DNA of 64,000 bases from Solirubrobacter sp963724195 (GCA_963724195.1 CAVRTQ010000027.1:124001-188000), one strand, 5' to 3'; counted from the stretch's first letter, positions 45,394-55,246 are shown. Program-made: numbers and translations. Notes: a model not told the origin generated them from the sequence alone.

Positions 45394-46575
45394 GCGGGCA
45401 CGGGAACGAGCGTGCGGCGCCCGGCGACGGCGACGATCGCGCCCGTGGCCGTGATGGCGGCGGCGATCAGGAACGCGGTGCGCCAGCCCGGGCCCTCGAC
45501 GAGCGCACCGCACAGCGCCGCGCCGGCCGCGATGCCGCCCACGAACGACGTGATCGGCCACGTGTAGGACTCCGTCCGCATGCCGGGCAGGTGCGACGCC
45601 GCCGACGAGCTCGTTGCGGGTGGCGAGCAGCGGCGCGATGCAGCAGCCCGCCGGCAGCACGAGCAAGGCCATGACCCACACGCTGGGAGCGAGGGTGAGC
45701 GGCAGCAGCGTCAGCGGCAGCACGGCGGTGAGCACCAGGTGCGTCCGGTGCAGCGAGCGGCGGGGGAGCGTGCCGTAGGCCAGTCCGCCGACGAGGCTCC
45801 CGAACGACCAGATCGCGAGCAGCACGCCGGCCATGGCCGCCGCGCCCTCCGCCCGGCTGAACGCCGGGATGCCGACCTCGAGCATCCCGAGCCCGACGCC
45901 CGCCGGGAACGACGTGAAGACGAGGGTGCGCACGCCCGGGGACTTGAGCGCGCCGAGCAACCCGCGCGCCGGGTGCTCCTCCTCGCTCTCGACGTGGCGG
46001 GTCGGTGGCAGCGCGGTGAAGATCGCGGTGCCGACGACGACCGCGACCGCCGAGACGATCAGCGCGCCGGCGGGAGACGTCAGGGCGGCGATCACGGCGG
46101 TCAGCAGCGGCCCGGAGATGAAGATCAGCTCGATCATGGTGCTGTCCAGCGCGTAGGCGGCCTGGTGCAGGCGCGGCTCCAGCAGGTCGGTCCACATCGA
46201 ACGCAGCACGGACGAGGTCGGCGGGATCGCGAAGCCGCCGACGAAGCCGCACACGAGCAGGGCGAGCGTCGGTGCGCTGAGCTCGGCCAGGCCGACGATC
46301 GCGCCGAGGCTGATCGCGTGCACGACCGCGATCGGCAGCAGCACGCGCCGCGCGCCGATCCGGTCCACGAGCCGGCCCTGCACCGGCGCGCCGATGGCCG
46401 AGCCGAACGCCAGCGCGCCGGACACGCCGCCCGCGACCGCGAACGAGCCCGTCTGCTCGCGCAGGTAGAGCACGATCGCGAGCGCGTTGATGCCGATCGG
46501 CAGGCGCGAGAGCAGCGACGACGCCACCAGCGCGCCCACCCACGGTGAGCGCAGGATCTCGAGGTAGCGGCTCAC
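45390..46575 (-). CDS. MFS transporter (frameshifted)
   Basis: The protein (about 394 aa) starts with GTG (VSRYLEILRSPWVGALV) and contains 12 hydrophobic segments of the MFS fold, with the motif A-like loop GRLVDRIGARRVLLP. An extra C near 45586 shifts the C-terminal sixth; without it the sequence reads GGVAPAGMRTESYTWPIT and joins to the TGA at 45390. Substrate unknown; perhaps drug or sugar efflux. The start overlaps the UDG gene's stop (GTGA). Confidence 0.85.
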
Positions 46576-47258
46576 GCGCCCCAGGCCGAGACTCGCGGGC
46601 CTGATGTCAGCACCGCGTCGAGCATGTCGGGCGTGAGCTTGCCGGTGAACGTGTTCTGCTGGCTGGGGTGGAAGCAGCCCAGCAGCGGCCACGGCTCCCC
46701 GTCGGCGACCACGCCGTGGCCGAACTTCGGCTTCGGGCGCGTGACGGTGCCGCCGAGGCTCGCGCGCAGCCGCAGCGCGCTCTCCCACGCGAACCCGCCG
46801 AGGCACAGCACGACGTGGATGTCGGGCAGCAGCGCGACCTCCCGCTCCAGCCAGTCGCTGCAGTTCGCGCGCTCCTCCGGCGTGGGCAGGTTCGCGGGCG
46901 GCGCGCAGCGCACCGCGGCGACCATGTAGGCGCCTTGGAGCTTCAGGCCGTCGTCCTTGTGGATCGACTCGGCCTGGTTGGCGAGCCCGACGCGGTGCAG
47001 GCCGGCGAACAGGAAGTCGCCGGAGCGGTCGCCGGTGAAGATGCGGCCGGTGCGGTTCCCGCCGTGCGCCGCGGGCGCGAGGCCGAGCACGAGGATCCGC
47101 GCCGCCGGGTCGCCGAAGCCCGGCATCGGGCGGCCCCAGTACGTCCAGTCGCGGTACGCCGCCCGCTTCTCGCGCGCGACCTGCTCACGCCACTCGACCA
47201 GGCGAGGGCAGCGACGGCAGTCGACGACCGCCTCGTTGAGCGCTTCCAAGGCGACCAT
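46572..47258 (-). CDS. Type 5 uracil-DNA glycosylase (UdgB-like)
   Basis: The 228-aa protein has the Fe-S cysteines in VVDCRRCPRLVEW (Cys14, Cys17) plus further Cys in VRCAPP and ANCSDW. Its UDG motif A LVLGLAPAAHGGNRTGRIFTG is the type 5 (UDGb) version, with Ala in place of the catalytic Asn or Asp. The C-terminal motif is GCFHPSQQNTFTG. It removes uracil and other deaminated bases from DNA. It begins the UDG-MFS-CadD operon. Confidence 0.9.
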   Translation of the reverse strand: MVALEALNEAVVDCRRCPRLVEWREQVAREKRAAYRDWTYWGRPMPGFGDPAARILVLGLAPAAHGGNRTGRIFTGDRSGDFLFAGLHRVGLANQAESIHKDDGLKLQGAYMVAAVRCAPPANLPTPEERANCSDWLEREVALLPDIHVVLCLGGFAWESALRLRASLGGTVTRPKPKFGHGVVADGEPWPLLGCFHPSQQNTFTGKLTPDMLDAVLTSGPRVSAWGA

Positions 47259-47298
47259 AGGACGGTTCGATGTTAGCTACGGCTACGCTCTGTGGCGT

Positions 47299-47712
47299 AT
47301 GCGCCGCGCCTTTCTCGTCGCTCCAGTCGTCGCCCTGCTCTTGAGCGGGTGCGGTGCTGCCGAGGACAACCAGGAGAGCAAGTTCACCGAGGGCTCCGAC
47401 CAGGCGCAGATCGCGTCGATCGTCGACAAGCTCTCGACGGCCGGCGCCGCGCGCGACGCGGAGACGATCTGCACCGAGGTGCTGGCGACGACGCTCGTCA
47501 ACGAGCTCAAGGCCGCGGGCGGGAACTGCGTGACCGAGATGGACCGCGCGATCAAGGACGCCAGCGACTACGACCTGCAGGTCACCGACGTCAAGGTCAA
47601 CGGCACGACGGCCACCGTGAAGGTGCGCCAAGGTGACGACGGCGAGGTCGCCACCTTCACGTTCGTCAAGGACAAGGGCGGCTGGCGCGCCAGCGCCCTC
47701 GGCGCCGGGTAG
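47299..47712 (+). CDS. Small lipoprotein of unknown function
   Basis: The 137-aa protein has a lipobox LLLSGCGAAEDN with the lipidated Cys at about residue 18. The mature part is mostly helical and then beta (IASIVDKLSTAGAARDAETIC, VKVNGTTATVKVRQGDDGEVATFTFVKDKGGWRAS), resembling NTF2-like/DUF4878-type domains. It is divergent from the UDG gene with 40 bp between starts. Function unknown. Confidence 0.7.
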   Translation: MRRAFLVAPVVALLLSGCGAAEDNQESKFTEGSDQAQIASIVDKLSTAGAARDAETICTEVLATTLVNELKAAGGNCVTEMDRAIKDASDYDLQVTDVKVNGTTATVKVRQGDDGEVATFTFVKDKGGWRASALGAG

Positions 47713-47765
47713 GAGATCCGCGAAGCGATCTCCAAGCGATCGCGCATGGCGCCGGCGAAGCCGGC
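47712..47765. terminator. Two terminator hairpins between lipoprotein and rmlB
   Basis: Hairpin 1 (47712-47733) has arms GGAGATC and GATCTCC with an inner CGC/GCG pair. Hairpin 2 (47751-47765) has perfect arms GCCGGC and GCCGGC around GAA. They lie between convergent genes. Confidence 0.5.
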
Positions 47766-47780
47766 TGCCGCGTTCGATCG

Positions 47781-48776
47781 TCAGCGTCCGAGCTGGGAGT
47801 AGCGCGCCTCGGCGGCGGCCTTCTGCGGCCCCCACCACCACTCGTTCTCGCGGTACCAGTCGATCGTCGCCTGTAGCCCGGCGCGGAAGTCGCCGTACTT
47901 GGGCTCCCACCCGAGCTGGGTGCGGATCTTGGTCGAGTCGTTCGAGTAGCGCAGGTCGTGGCCGGGCCGGTCCGGGACGTGGTCGAACGCGTCCGCGGGC
48001 TCGCCGAGCAGCTCCAGCGTGATCTCGAGGATGTCCTTGTTCGCGCGCTCGTCGCCGGAGCCGATCAGGTACGTCTCACCCGGCGCGCCCTTGGCGAGGA
48101 TCAGGTGGACGGCCTCGTTGTGGTCGTCGACGTGGGTCCACTCGCGGACGTTTTCGCCCTGTCCGTAGAGCTTCGGGCGGGCGCCGGTGAAGACGTTGGT
48201 GATCTGGCGCGGGATGAACTTCTCGACGTGCTGGTACGGGCCGTAGTTGTTCGCGCAGTTCGAGAGCGTGGCGTGGATGCCGAACGAGCGCGCCCAGGCG
48301 CGGACCAAAAGGTCCGATCCGGCCTTGGTCGCCGAGTACGGGCTCGACGGGTCGTACGGCGTCTCCTCGGTGAACTGGTCGTCGCCGTCCAGGTCCAGGT
48401 CGCCGAACACCTCGTCGGTGGAGATGTGGTGCAGGCGGGCGCCGTGCTTGCGGATCGCCTCGAGGATCGTGTAGGTGCCGATCAGGTTCGTCTGCACGAA
48501 CGGCGCCGGGTCGTGGAGCGAGTTGTCCACGTGCGACTCGGCGGCGAAGTGCACCACGACGTCGGCGTCCTTGACCAGGCGGTCGACGAGCTCGGCGTCA
48601 CAGATGTCGCCGTGCACGAACTCGATCTGGTCCTCGACCGGCTTGAGCGACTCGCGGTTGCCCGCGTAGGTGAGGGCGTCCAGGACGACCACCTCGTACT
48701 CCGGGTGGTTGCGCCGCGTGTAGTGGACGAAGTTCGCGCCGATGAAGCCGGCGGCGCCGGTGGCGAGGAGCTTCAC
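47781..48776 (-). CDS. rmlB: dTDP-glucose 4,6-dehydratase
   Basis: The 331-aa protein begins (GTG) VKLLATGAAGFIGANFVHYT, with the Rossmann GxxGxxG, and has HISTDEVFGDL and the catalytic YSATKAGSD (YxxxK). DYGPYQ-like NNYGPYQHVEKFIPRQ and REWTHVDDH are diagnostic of RmlB. It converts dTDP-glucose to dTDP-4-keto-6-deoxyglucose, the second step of dTDP-rhamnose synthesis. The GTG overlaps the stop of rmlD (GTGA). Confidence 0.95.
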   Translation of the reverse strand: MKLLATGAAGFIGANFVHYTRRNHPEYEVVVLDALTYAGNRESLKPVEDQIEFVHGDICDAELVDRLVKDADVVVHFAAESHVDNSLHDPAPFVQTNLIGTYTILEAIRKHGARLHHISTDEVFGDLDLDGDDQFTEETPYDPSSPYSATKAGSDLLVRAWARSFGIHATLSNCANNYGPYQHVEKFIPRQITNVFTGARPKLYGQGENVREWTHVDDHNEAVHLILAKGAPGETYLIGSGDERANKDILEITLELLGEPADAFDHVPDRPGHDLRYSNDSTKIRTQLGWEPKYGDFRAGLQATIDWYRENEWWWGPQKAAAEARYSQLGR

Positions 48777-49619
48777 GACGCGAGGACCTCCGTGAGGGTG
48801 AGATGGGCTTTCAGGCCGTCCTGCCACGACGGCAAGGCGGGCGCGTCGGAGCGGGTCGAGCCGAGGACAGAGTACGCGGGGCGCGGTGCCGGAGCACCGA
48901 ACGCGGCGGTCGTGGTGGGGTGGACGGTGACCTCCAGCCCGGCGGCCGCGAACGTGGCCACCGCGAGGTCGCGCCACGTGCACTGACCGCCTCCGGCGAC
49001 GTGCAGGAGACCGTTCGAGCGCTGCTCGGCGATCGTGATCAGCGCCGTCGGCGAGGTGGCCGGTGTAGGTCGGGCAACCGAGCTGGTCGTCGACCACGGT
49101 GAGCTCGTCGCGCGTGGCGGCCAGCTTGAGCATCGTGTCGACGAAGTTCTTGCCGTGCGGGCCGAAGACCCACGCGGTGCGGACGATCGAGTGCGACGTG
49201 GGGGCGGCGGCCTGCACCGCGAGCTCGCCCGCGAGCTTGGAGCGGCCGTAGGCGCCGATCGGGCCGGTGGGCGCGTCCTCGGGGTACGGCTCGGTCGCGT
49301 TGCCGGCGAAGACGTAGTCCGTGGAGACGTGGACGATGTGCGCGCCGGACTCGGCGGCCGCGGCGGCCAGGTGCCCGGCGCCGTCGCCGTTGATCCGCGT
49401 GGCGGTGTCTTCCTCGGTCTCGGCGCCGTCGACGTTGGTGTAGGCCGCGCAGTTGATCACCGCGTCCGGCTGCGTGTCGCGCACCGCGGCGCGGACGGCT
49501 TCGGCGTCCGTGATGTCCAGGTCGGCGCGCGCGAAGGCGACGACGTCGTGCCCCGCGGCGGCGGCCGCGACGACGTCCGTGCCGAGCATCCCGGCGGCCC
49601 CGGTGACGAGAAGGCGCAT
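48773..49619 (-). CDS. rmlD: dTDP-4-dehydrorhamnose reductase (frameshifted)
   Basis: The protein (about 281 aa) begins MRLLVTGAAGMLGTDVVAA and contains VSTDYVFAG, PIGAYGRSKLAGE (catalytic YxxxK) and RTAWVFGPHG. An extra G near 49053 shifts the C-terminal third; without it the sequence reads GHLATALITIAEQRSNGLLHVAGGGQ and ends TLTEVLAS. It catalyses the last step of dTDP-L-rhamnose synthesis. It is translationally coupled to rmlB. rmlA lies at 57447 and rmlC is not seen in the window. Confidence 0.92.
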
Positions 49620-49624
49620 GGCCG

Positions 49625-50909
49625 CTATGTGTAGCGCACGCCGTCGGCGGCCCTCAGCGCCAGCGACAGCTCAAAGCGCGCCTCCGGGTCCTCCAACCGC
49701 TCCCCGAACAGCTCCCGCAGCTGCTTGAGCCGGTACCGCACGGTCTGCGGGTGCACGTCGAGCTCCGCGGCCACCGCCTGCACCTGCCCGGGCCGGTCCA
49801 GCCACGCCCGCAGCGTCTCCACGAGCCGTTCCCGCGGCCCCGCGCCGAGCGTGTCGAGCGGGGCGAGCCGGGACCGCGCGAGATCCGCCGCGAGCGCCGG
49901 CTCCGCCGCGAGCAACAACGCGGGGAGATGCTCGACCGCGACGACGAGCCGGGACGAAGACTGGCCGGAAGACGAGGCGCCGCCCTGGCGGGTTGCGGGG
50001 CGGTCGCCGCCCGTCGGGCGCGTCTTCCTCGCCGCGCACCCCGTCGATCCGGCCCTGCGCGGCGAGGCGGAACGCGGCCGCGGCGCGGCGCAGCGACCGC
50101 CCCGCCTCGGGCCAGGAGACGGCTGGGCCGAGTGCCGCCAGGTCGTCGCCCAGCGCGCTCTCGAGCGCCTTTCTCCGTCCCGGGCCGTCCGGGTCGGGGA
50201 GCATCACGGCCGCCAACCCGCTGACGGCCGCGCCGACGGCGCCCGGCCCGAGGCGCCGCGCGAGACGGGCGGCGATGTTGTCGAGCTCGTCCGTGGCCTC
50301 GGGCAGCTCGGCCTCGCCCACCACGACCGCGGCGACGCGGCGGGGGAGCGTCCAGCCCGCGGACTGGGCGGCCGTGCGCAGCGTCTCCTCGGCCGCGGGC
50401 GGCTCCTGTGCGAGCAGGCGGACCAGGGCGCGGCGGCGGCGCTGGGACTCGCCCGCCGCTTCGGACTGCGCCTCGGCGAACCCGGCCGCGCTCTCGGCGG
50501 AGATCTCGTCGATGTAGGCGAACATCGCTTCGCCGAGGTCGTACAGGGCGTCGGGCGCGAAGCCGGCGCGGGTACCGGCCTCCACGAACCGCCGCCAGGC
50601 GAGCTTCGCCCCCACGCGGTAGGCGGCGAGGAGGGCGTCGAGCGTGCGTCCCGCGCGGTACTCGCCCGCGCCGAGGCGCACGTACGTGTCACGCGCGCTT
50701 GACTCCGATTTGGGCGCGGCGCCGCCGAGCACGTCCACGAAGCGGTTCAGCGCGACCTCCACGCCGAAGCGCACGACCTCGCCGAACCGGCCCTCCATCG
50801 CGCGGGCGTAATCGGGCACCTCGCTGGCGATCGCGGCGATCATGTCGTCCGCGAGGTCGGGCAGCGTCTCGCGCAGCGCGTCGGTCGATGACGAGGTCAA
50901 CGTCGCCAT
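49625..50909 (-). CDS. PucR-type transcription regulator (frameshifted)
   Basis: The protein (about 428 aa) has an N-terminal sensor domain (LPDLADDMIAAIASEVPDYAR, TYVRLGAGEYRAGRTLDALL) and a C-terminal PucR HTH: DTLGAGPRERLVETLRAWL, AVAAELDVHPQTVRYRLKQL. An extra base near 50024 breaks the frame; without it the linker reads TRPTGGDRPATRQGGAS. Such regulators sense small molecules. The gene ends 5 bp before rmlD and may be part of the same operon. Confidence 0.85.
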
Positions 50910-50992
50910 TTATCACCAGGCTACAGAAATGACGTGCGCGAAGTGTGCCGTCGCGTAAGACATCGGGTGGTCTGCTGGGTAGACCTTCAAGC

Positions 50993-51883
50993 GTGTCGAA
51001 GAGCCATCGTGCGTTGAACCTGACCGGAGTCCTGCTGCCCTTCTTGGGAGTGCTCCTGGCGATCGTCCTGTTGTGGGACCAGTTGGTCGATTGGACGTCG
51101 TTGGCCGCCCTGGCCGGCATGTACGTCATCAGCATCATGGGCGTCACCGTCGGCTTCCACCGCCTCTTCACGCACCGTTCGTTCGCTACCTACAAACCAG
51201 TTGAATACTTCTTGGCCATCGTCGGGTCGACGGCGGTCGAAGGACCGGTCATGAACTGGGTGGCCGACCACCGCAAGCACCACGCCCACACCGATCAGGA
51301 GGGCGACCCGCACACGCCCCACGGGCACGGCAGCGGCTTCAAGGGCGCGGTCACCGGGCTCTGGTACGCCCACATGGGCTGGCTGTTCGACCACTCCGGG
51401 ACGAGCGAGCACTCCAAGTACTGCCGCGACCTCCACGAGGACCGCGGCATGCAGCTCATCCACAAGACGTTCCCGCTGTGGGTGGCGGTCGGGATCGCGC
51501 TCCCGGCGGCGATCGGCTTCGCGGTCACCGGCACCTGGCGCGGCGCCTTCGAGGCGGCGCTGTGGGGCGGTGCGGTGCGGATCTTCCTCGTCCACCACGT
51601 CACGTGGTCGATCAACTCCGTCTGCCACTTCTTCGGCCGGCGCCGGTTCGCGGTCGACGATCACTCGACCAACGTCGCCTGGCTCTCGCTGCTCTCGATG
51701 GGCGAGTCCTGGCATCACAACCACCACACGTTCCCGCGCTCGGCGTTCCACGGCCTGCGCCGCTGGGAGCGTGGGCTCGATCCGACGGGGTGGGTGATCC
51801 GCGCGATGCGGCGGATGAAGCTGGCGTGGAACGTGGTCGAGATCACGCCCGAGCGCCAGCAGCAGAAGCTCGTTTCGAGCTAA
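50993..51883 (+). CDS. Acyl-CoA/phospholipid desaturase
   Basis: The protein (296 aa from GTG 50993; GTG 50945 is an alternative) has the three His boxes of membrane desaturases: HRLFTH (about residue 56), HRKHHAH (about 92) and HHNHH (about 241), with four hydrophobic helices. It introduces a double bond (delta-9 type) into fatty acyl chains. It is divergent from the PucR gene. The start at 50993 is preferred because upstream codons show no desaturase-like residues. Confidence 0.9.
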   Translation: MSKSHRALNLTGVLLPFLGVLLAIVLLWDQLVDWTSLAALAGMYVISIMGVTVGFHRLFTHRSFATYKPVEYFLAIVGSTAVEGPVMNWVADHRKHHAHTDQEGDPHTPHGHGSGFKGAVTGLWYAHMGWLFDHSGTSEHSKYCRDLHEDRGMQLIHKTFPLWVAVGIALPAAIGFAVTGTWRGAFEAALWGGAVRIFLVHHVTWSINSVCHFFGRRRFAVDDHSTNVAWLSLLSMGESWHHNHHTFPRSAFHGLRRWERGLDPTGWVIRAMRRMKLAWNVVEITPERQQQKLVSS

Positions 51884-52089
51884 TCCTCGAACACGTCGTC
51901 GATCAGCTTGCGGATCTCGTTCGCGGCGTCCTGGATGCGCTGCGCGAACTCGCGCCGGTCGGCTTCGGAGATGTCCCGCTCGCCGGCCAGCACCTCCGCG
52001 AACCCGGCGACGATGGTCAGCGGCGTGCGCAGGTCATGACGGAGGCTCCGACGCGCCTCGGCGTCCAGCACGAGGTCGTCTTCGCTCAC
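51880..52089 (-). CDS. HisKA-only mini histidine kinase (69 aa)
   Basis: The protein consists of a HisKA dimerisation/phospho-acceptor domain only: RRSLRHDLRTPLTIVAGFAEVL with the H-box His near residue 18, then ISEADRREFAQRIQDAANEIRK. No HATPase domain follows; the stop is 4 bp into the end of the desaturase gene. It starts with GTG overlapping the stop of the response regulator (GTGA), so it is translated with it. It could be a phosphotransfer or decoy partner. It could also be the remnant of a truncated kinase. Confidence 0.7.
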   Translation of the reverse strand: MSEDDLVLDAEARRSLRHDLRTPLTIVAGFAEVLAGERDISEADRREFAQRIQDAANEIRKLIDDVFED

Positions 52090-52721
52090 GGGCGTCCGGG
52101 CGACGAGATGAAGCCCTCGCGGAGCGCGATGGCGATGGCGTGGACGCGGGTGTTGGCCTCGAGCTTGTTCATGGCGTTGCGGATGTGGGTCTTGATCGTC
52201 TCAGGCGACAGGAACAGCCGCTCCGCCACCTGCTCGCCGGTCAATCCCTGCGCGAGCAGGTCCATGATCTCGCGCTCGCGCTTGGAGAGACCCTTCTGCT
52301 TCTGCGTGCTGCGCTGAGAGAGCAGGGCCGGGCGCAGGCGCGGGTCCACGTACGTGCCGCCTTCGGCGACGGTCCGCAGCGCGGACGTGAGCTCTTCCTG
52401 GGTGCCGTCCTTGAGCGCGTAACCGCGCGCGCCGGAGTCCAGCCCGCTGATCAGCAGCTCGATCTCGCTCGAGCCGGTGTAGAGCACCACGCGCCGTTCG
52501 GGGTCGGCGTCGAGGAGCTGGGCGGTGAGGTCGATGCCGGACTCCTCGCCGAGCCGGATGTCGACCAGCGCGACGTCCGGTTGGAGGCGTTCGATCAGCT
52601 CCCGTCCCTCGCTCGCGGTGCCGGCGGTGCCGACCACCTCGATCCCCGCGCGGTCGAGCAGGAGCTCGAGCCCCTCGCGGAGGGCTTGGTGATCTTCGAT
52701 CAGGACAAGTCGAAGCGACAT
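52086..52721 (-). CDS. LuxR/NarL-family response regulator
   Basis: The 211-aa protein has a receiver domain (LVLIEDHQALREGLELLLD, phospho-Asp in VALVDIRLGEESG, about residue 55) and a LuxR HTH (KGLSKREREIMDLLAQGLTGEQVA, SPETIKTHIRNAMNKLEA). The start ATG is at 52721; the literal frame is open upstream but unsupported. It is followed by the HisKA-only gene with a 4-bp overlap. Confidence 0.9.
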   Translation of the reverse strand: MSLRLVLIEDHQALREGLELLLDRAGIEVVGTAGTASEGRELIERLQPDVALVDIRLGEESGIDLTAQLLDADPERRVVLYTGSSEIELLISGLDSGARGYALKDGTQEELTSALRTVAEGGTYVDPRLRPALLSQRSTQKQKGLSKREREIMDLLAQGLTGEQVAERLFLSPETIKTHIRNAMNKLEANTRVHAIAIALREGFISSPGRP

Positions 52722-52790
52722 GCGGAATCGCGCAAACAGCGCGGGAACCCAGCATAGGTCTTCGCGCGTCACTCTAAGGTGTGGCGCAGT

Positions 52791-54812
52791 TTGGCGAAGG
52801 ACACGGAAAAGCTCATCCGCCAGCTGTCGCTGATCTCCTATTTGATGGCGGAGCGGCGCCCGGTGACGGCCACGGAGATCAGGCGCGACGTGGAGGGCTA
52901 CTCGGACATGACCGAGGATGCGTTCGCGCGACGTTTCTACGCGGACCGAGCCGAGCTCGACGCGCTCGGCATCCATCTCAGTGTGGACAAGCCCGCGGAC
53001 GGGTTCTCCGAGCAGGAGAACTACTCGCTGGCGCCCGAGGCGTTCCATCTGCCGCCGATCGCGTTCACCGACGCCGAGCGCGCCGCGCTGCAGACCGCGC
53101 TCACGCTGCTCGACGGTGAGTTCGCGTACGCCGAGCCGCTGCGGCTCGCGTTGCAGCAGATCACGTGGGGGCGGCCTTCGCCCTTGGGGTCGGACTCGCG
53201 CCAGACGATCGGGCTCGGGCTCACGGCTTCCGCCGGCGGCGGAGAAGTCTCAGCGCGCCTGGCGAAGATCGACACCGCGATCTACCGCCGCAAGCGGATC
53301 GAGTTCGAGTACCACACGATGGAGACCGACCAGACCGGGTTGCGGAAGGTCGATCCGTACCACCTGCTGTTCGAGGGCGGCCAGTTCTACCTCGTCGGCT
53401 ACTCGCACGAGCGCAAGGACGTGCGCGTCTTCCGGCTCTCGCGGGTCCGCGGCAAGGTGGCGTACGCGACCAAGGCCGAGCACGACTTCCAGCGCCCCGA
53501 GGACTTCGACCCGCGGGGCTTCGCGAACCGCATCCCGTGGCAGCTCGGCGATGCGGTCGGGGTGGCCGAGGTCGAGATCCCCGAGGACCTCGTCTGGTAC
53601 GTCGAGCGCCAGTACGGCATGTACGGGACCTTCGAGGGCAACGTCTTCAAGACGCCGTACCGCAACGGGCGGCTGCTCATCTCGTGGGCGCTCGAGTACG
53701 GGCTGCGCATCCTCGGCCCGCCGGAGCTGGTGGACGAGGCCCGCACGCGCGTGGACCGCATCATCGAGACCCACCGCGGCGAGCCGGAACCCGTCGTCCC
53801 GAGCCGGAATCCGCCCGTCGCGCCGCCCGCCGAGTCCAACGGGCGCGGGCGCAGCGAAGCGGCGATCCGGCCGGAGCGCTTCGCGCGGCTGGTGACGCTG
53901 GCCACCGTGCTCATCTCCGCCGGCCGCAAGCGCGACACGCTGCTGGTGAGCGACGTCTGCGAGCAGCTCCAGCTCTCCCCGCAGGAGCTGCGCGAGGACG
54001 TCGCGGTGCTGAACGTCGTCAACTTCGGCGGCGGCGCCTACGTCATCTACGCCGAGGTCAAGCCGACCGGGGAGATCGAGGTCGACGTCGAGCCCTACTC
54101 GGACACGTTCGACCGGCCCGCCCGGCTGCTCCCGATCGAGGGCAACGCGCTCGTCGCGGCCATCGACCACTTGAAGGTGGTCCACGCCGACCTGCAGTCC
54201 GCGCGCCAGAAGGTCGTGGACGCGCTGGGCTTCGACCCGGTCGAGGAAGGCCTGCACATCGTCTCCCCGCGCGTCGACGAGGGGATCATGCACACCGTCG
54301 AGCGCGCGATGCACGACAACCGCCTGCTCCAGCTCGAGTACTGGACGCCGTCCAGCGACCGCTACTCCGAGCGCTCCGTCGAGCCCTACGCGATGATCAA
54401 CAGCCGCGAGGGCTGGTACGTCGCCGCCTGGGACCTCAAGAACGAGCAGCTGCGCCACTTCCGCCTGGATCGCATCAAGGCCGCGCAGGTCGAGGACAAG
54501 ACGTTCGAGCCGCGCGAGGGGCTCAACCCGGCCGCCGACATCGGTGGGTGGCCACGCACCGGCCGGATCGGCGGCTCGCGCTCCGCGCGGGTGAAGGTCA
54601 GTGCCGAACAAGCGCGCTGGACCCGCGAGCAGCGGACCGTGCTGACGGAACTCGAAGGCGGCGAGGTCGTCGTCGAGTACACGTTCAAGGGCCTCGACTT
54701 CCTCGTCCGCGAAGTCCTCAAGGAAGCGGGCGACGCGGTCGTGCTCGAGCCCGCCGACGCCCGCGAGGCCGTGCTGGTCGCCGCCGAGGGCCTGATCGCC
54801 CGCGCCACATGA
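52791..54812 (+). CDS. pafBC: Tandem WYL-domain regulator, PafB-PafC fusion
   Basis: The protein (about 673 aa) has two HTH-WYL units in one chain: residues about 1-330 (IRQLSLISYLMAERRPVTATEI, KVDPYHLLFEGGQFYLVGYS, VRVFRLSRVRG) and residues about 355-660 (LVTLATVLISAGRKRDTLLV, VEPYAMINSREGWYVAAWDL, LRHFRLDRIKAAQVED). Separate PafB and PafC form the actinobacterial DNA-damage activator; here they are fused. A -10-like TAAGGT at 52775-52780 makes the TTG at 52791 (MAKDTEKLIRQ) more likely than the GTG at 52779. It would activate repair genes. Confidence 0.88.
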   Translation: MAKDTEKLIRQLSLISYLMAERRPVTATEIRRDVEGYSDMTEDAFARRFYADRAELDALGIHLSVDKPADGFSEQENYSLAPEAFHLPPIAFTDAERAALQTALTLLDGEFAYAEPLRLALQQITWGRPSPLGSDSRQTIGLGLTASAGGGEVSARLAKIDTAIYRRKRIEFEYHTMETDQTGLRKVDPYHLLFEGGQFYLVGYSHERKDVRVFRLSRVRGKVAYATKAEHDFQRPEDFDPRGFANRIPWQLGDAVGVAEVEIPEDLVWYVERQYGMYGTFEGNVFKTPYRNGRLLISWALEYGLRILGPPELVDEARTRVDRIIETHRGEPEPVVPSRNPPVAPPAESNGRGRSEAAIRPERFARLVTLATVLISAGRKRDTLLVSDVCEQLQLSPQELREDVAVLNVVNFGGGAYVIYAEVKPTGEIEVDVEPYSDTFDRPARLLPIEGNALVAAIDHLKVVHADLQSARQKVVDALGFDPVEEGLHIVSPRVDEGIMHTVERAMHDNRLLQLEYWTPSSDRYSERSVEPYAMINSREGWYVAAWDLKNEQLRHFRLDRIKAAQVEDKTFEPREGLNPAADIGGWPRTGRIGGSRSARVKVSAEQARWTREQRTVLTELEGGEVVVEYTFKGLDFLVREVLKEAGDAVVLEPADAREAVLVAAEGLIARAT

Positions 54813-55246
54813 ACCGCCGCGCGGCGATCGCGATGTCGCCGGGCGAGGTGCTCGAGTTCCTCGAGTCGGAGCGGGTGGTGACCGTGGCGACGATCGGCCG
54901 GGACGGCTGGCCGCACCTCATGCCGCTCTGGTTCGTCGTCCGCGACGGGGAGTGCTGGGGCTGGACCTACGGCAAGTCGCAGAAGGTGCGCAACCTGGAG
55001 CGCGACCCGCGGTGCACGCTGCAGGTGGAGGCCGGCGAGTCGTACGGGGAGTTGCGGGGCGTGATGATCAAGGCGCGTGCCGAGATCGTCCGCGACCCCG
55101 ACGTCGTGGCCTCGGTCGGCAACGGGCTTTCGGCTCGGTACGGCGACGGGTCGCCGGTCGATGAGCGGGTGGCGGCGAAGCGGGTAGCGCTGCGGTTCGG
55201 CGTTCAGTCCGTGGCGTCGTTCGATCACCGCAAGCTCGTCGGGTAA
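54809..55246 (+). CDS. Pyridoxamine 5'-phosphate oxidase-like FMN/F420-binding protein
   Basis: The 145-aa protein has a split-barrel fold: VTVATIGRDGWPHLMPLWFV, GKSQKVRNLERDPRCTLQVE and the ending VASFDHRKLVG. Members bind FMN, F420 or haem. Its ATG overlaps the stop of the WYL gene (ATGA), so it is translationally coupled. The exact reaction is unknown. Confidence 0.8.
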   Translation: MNRRAAIAMSPGEVLEFLESERVVTVATIGRDGWPHLMPLWFVVRDGECWGWTYGKSQKVRNLERDPRCTLQVEAGESYGELRGVMIKARAEIVRDPDVVASVGNGLSARYGDGSPVDERVAAKRVALRFGVQSVASFDHRKLVG

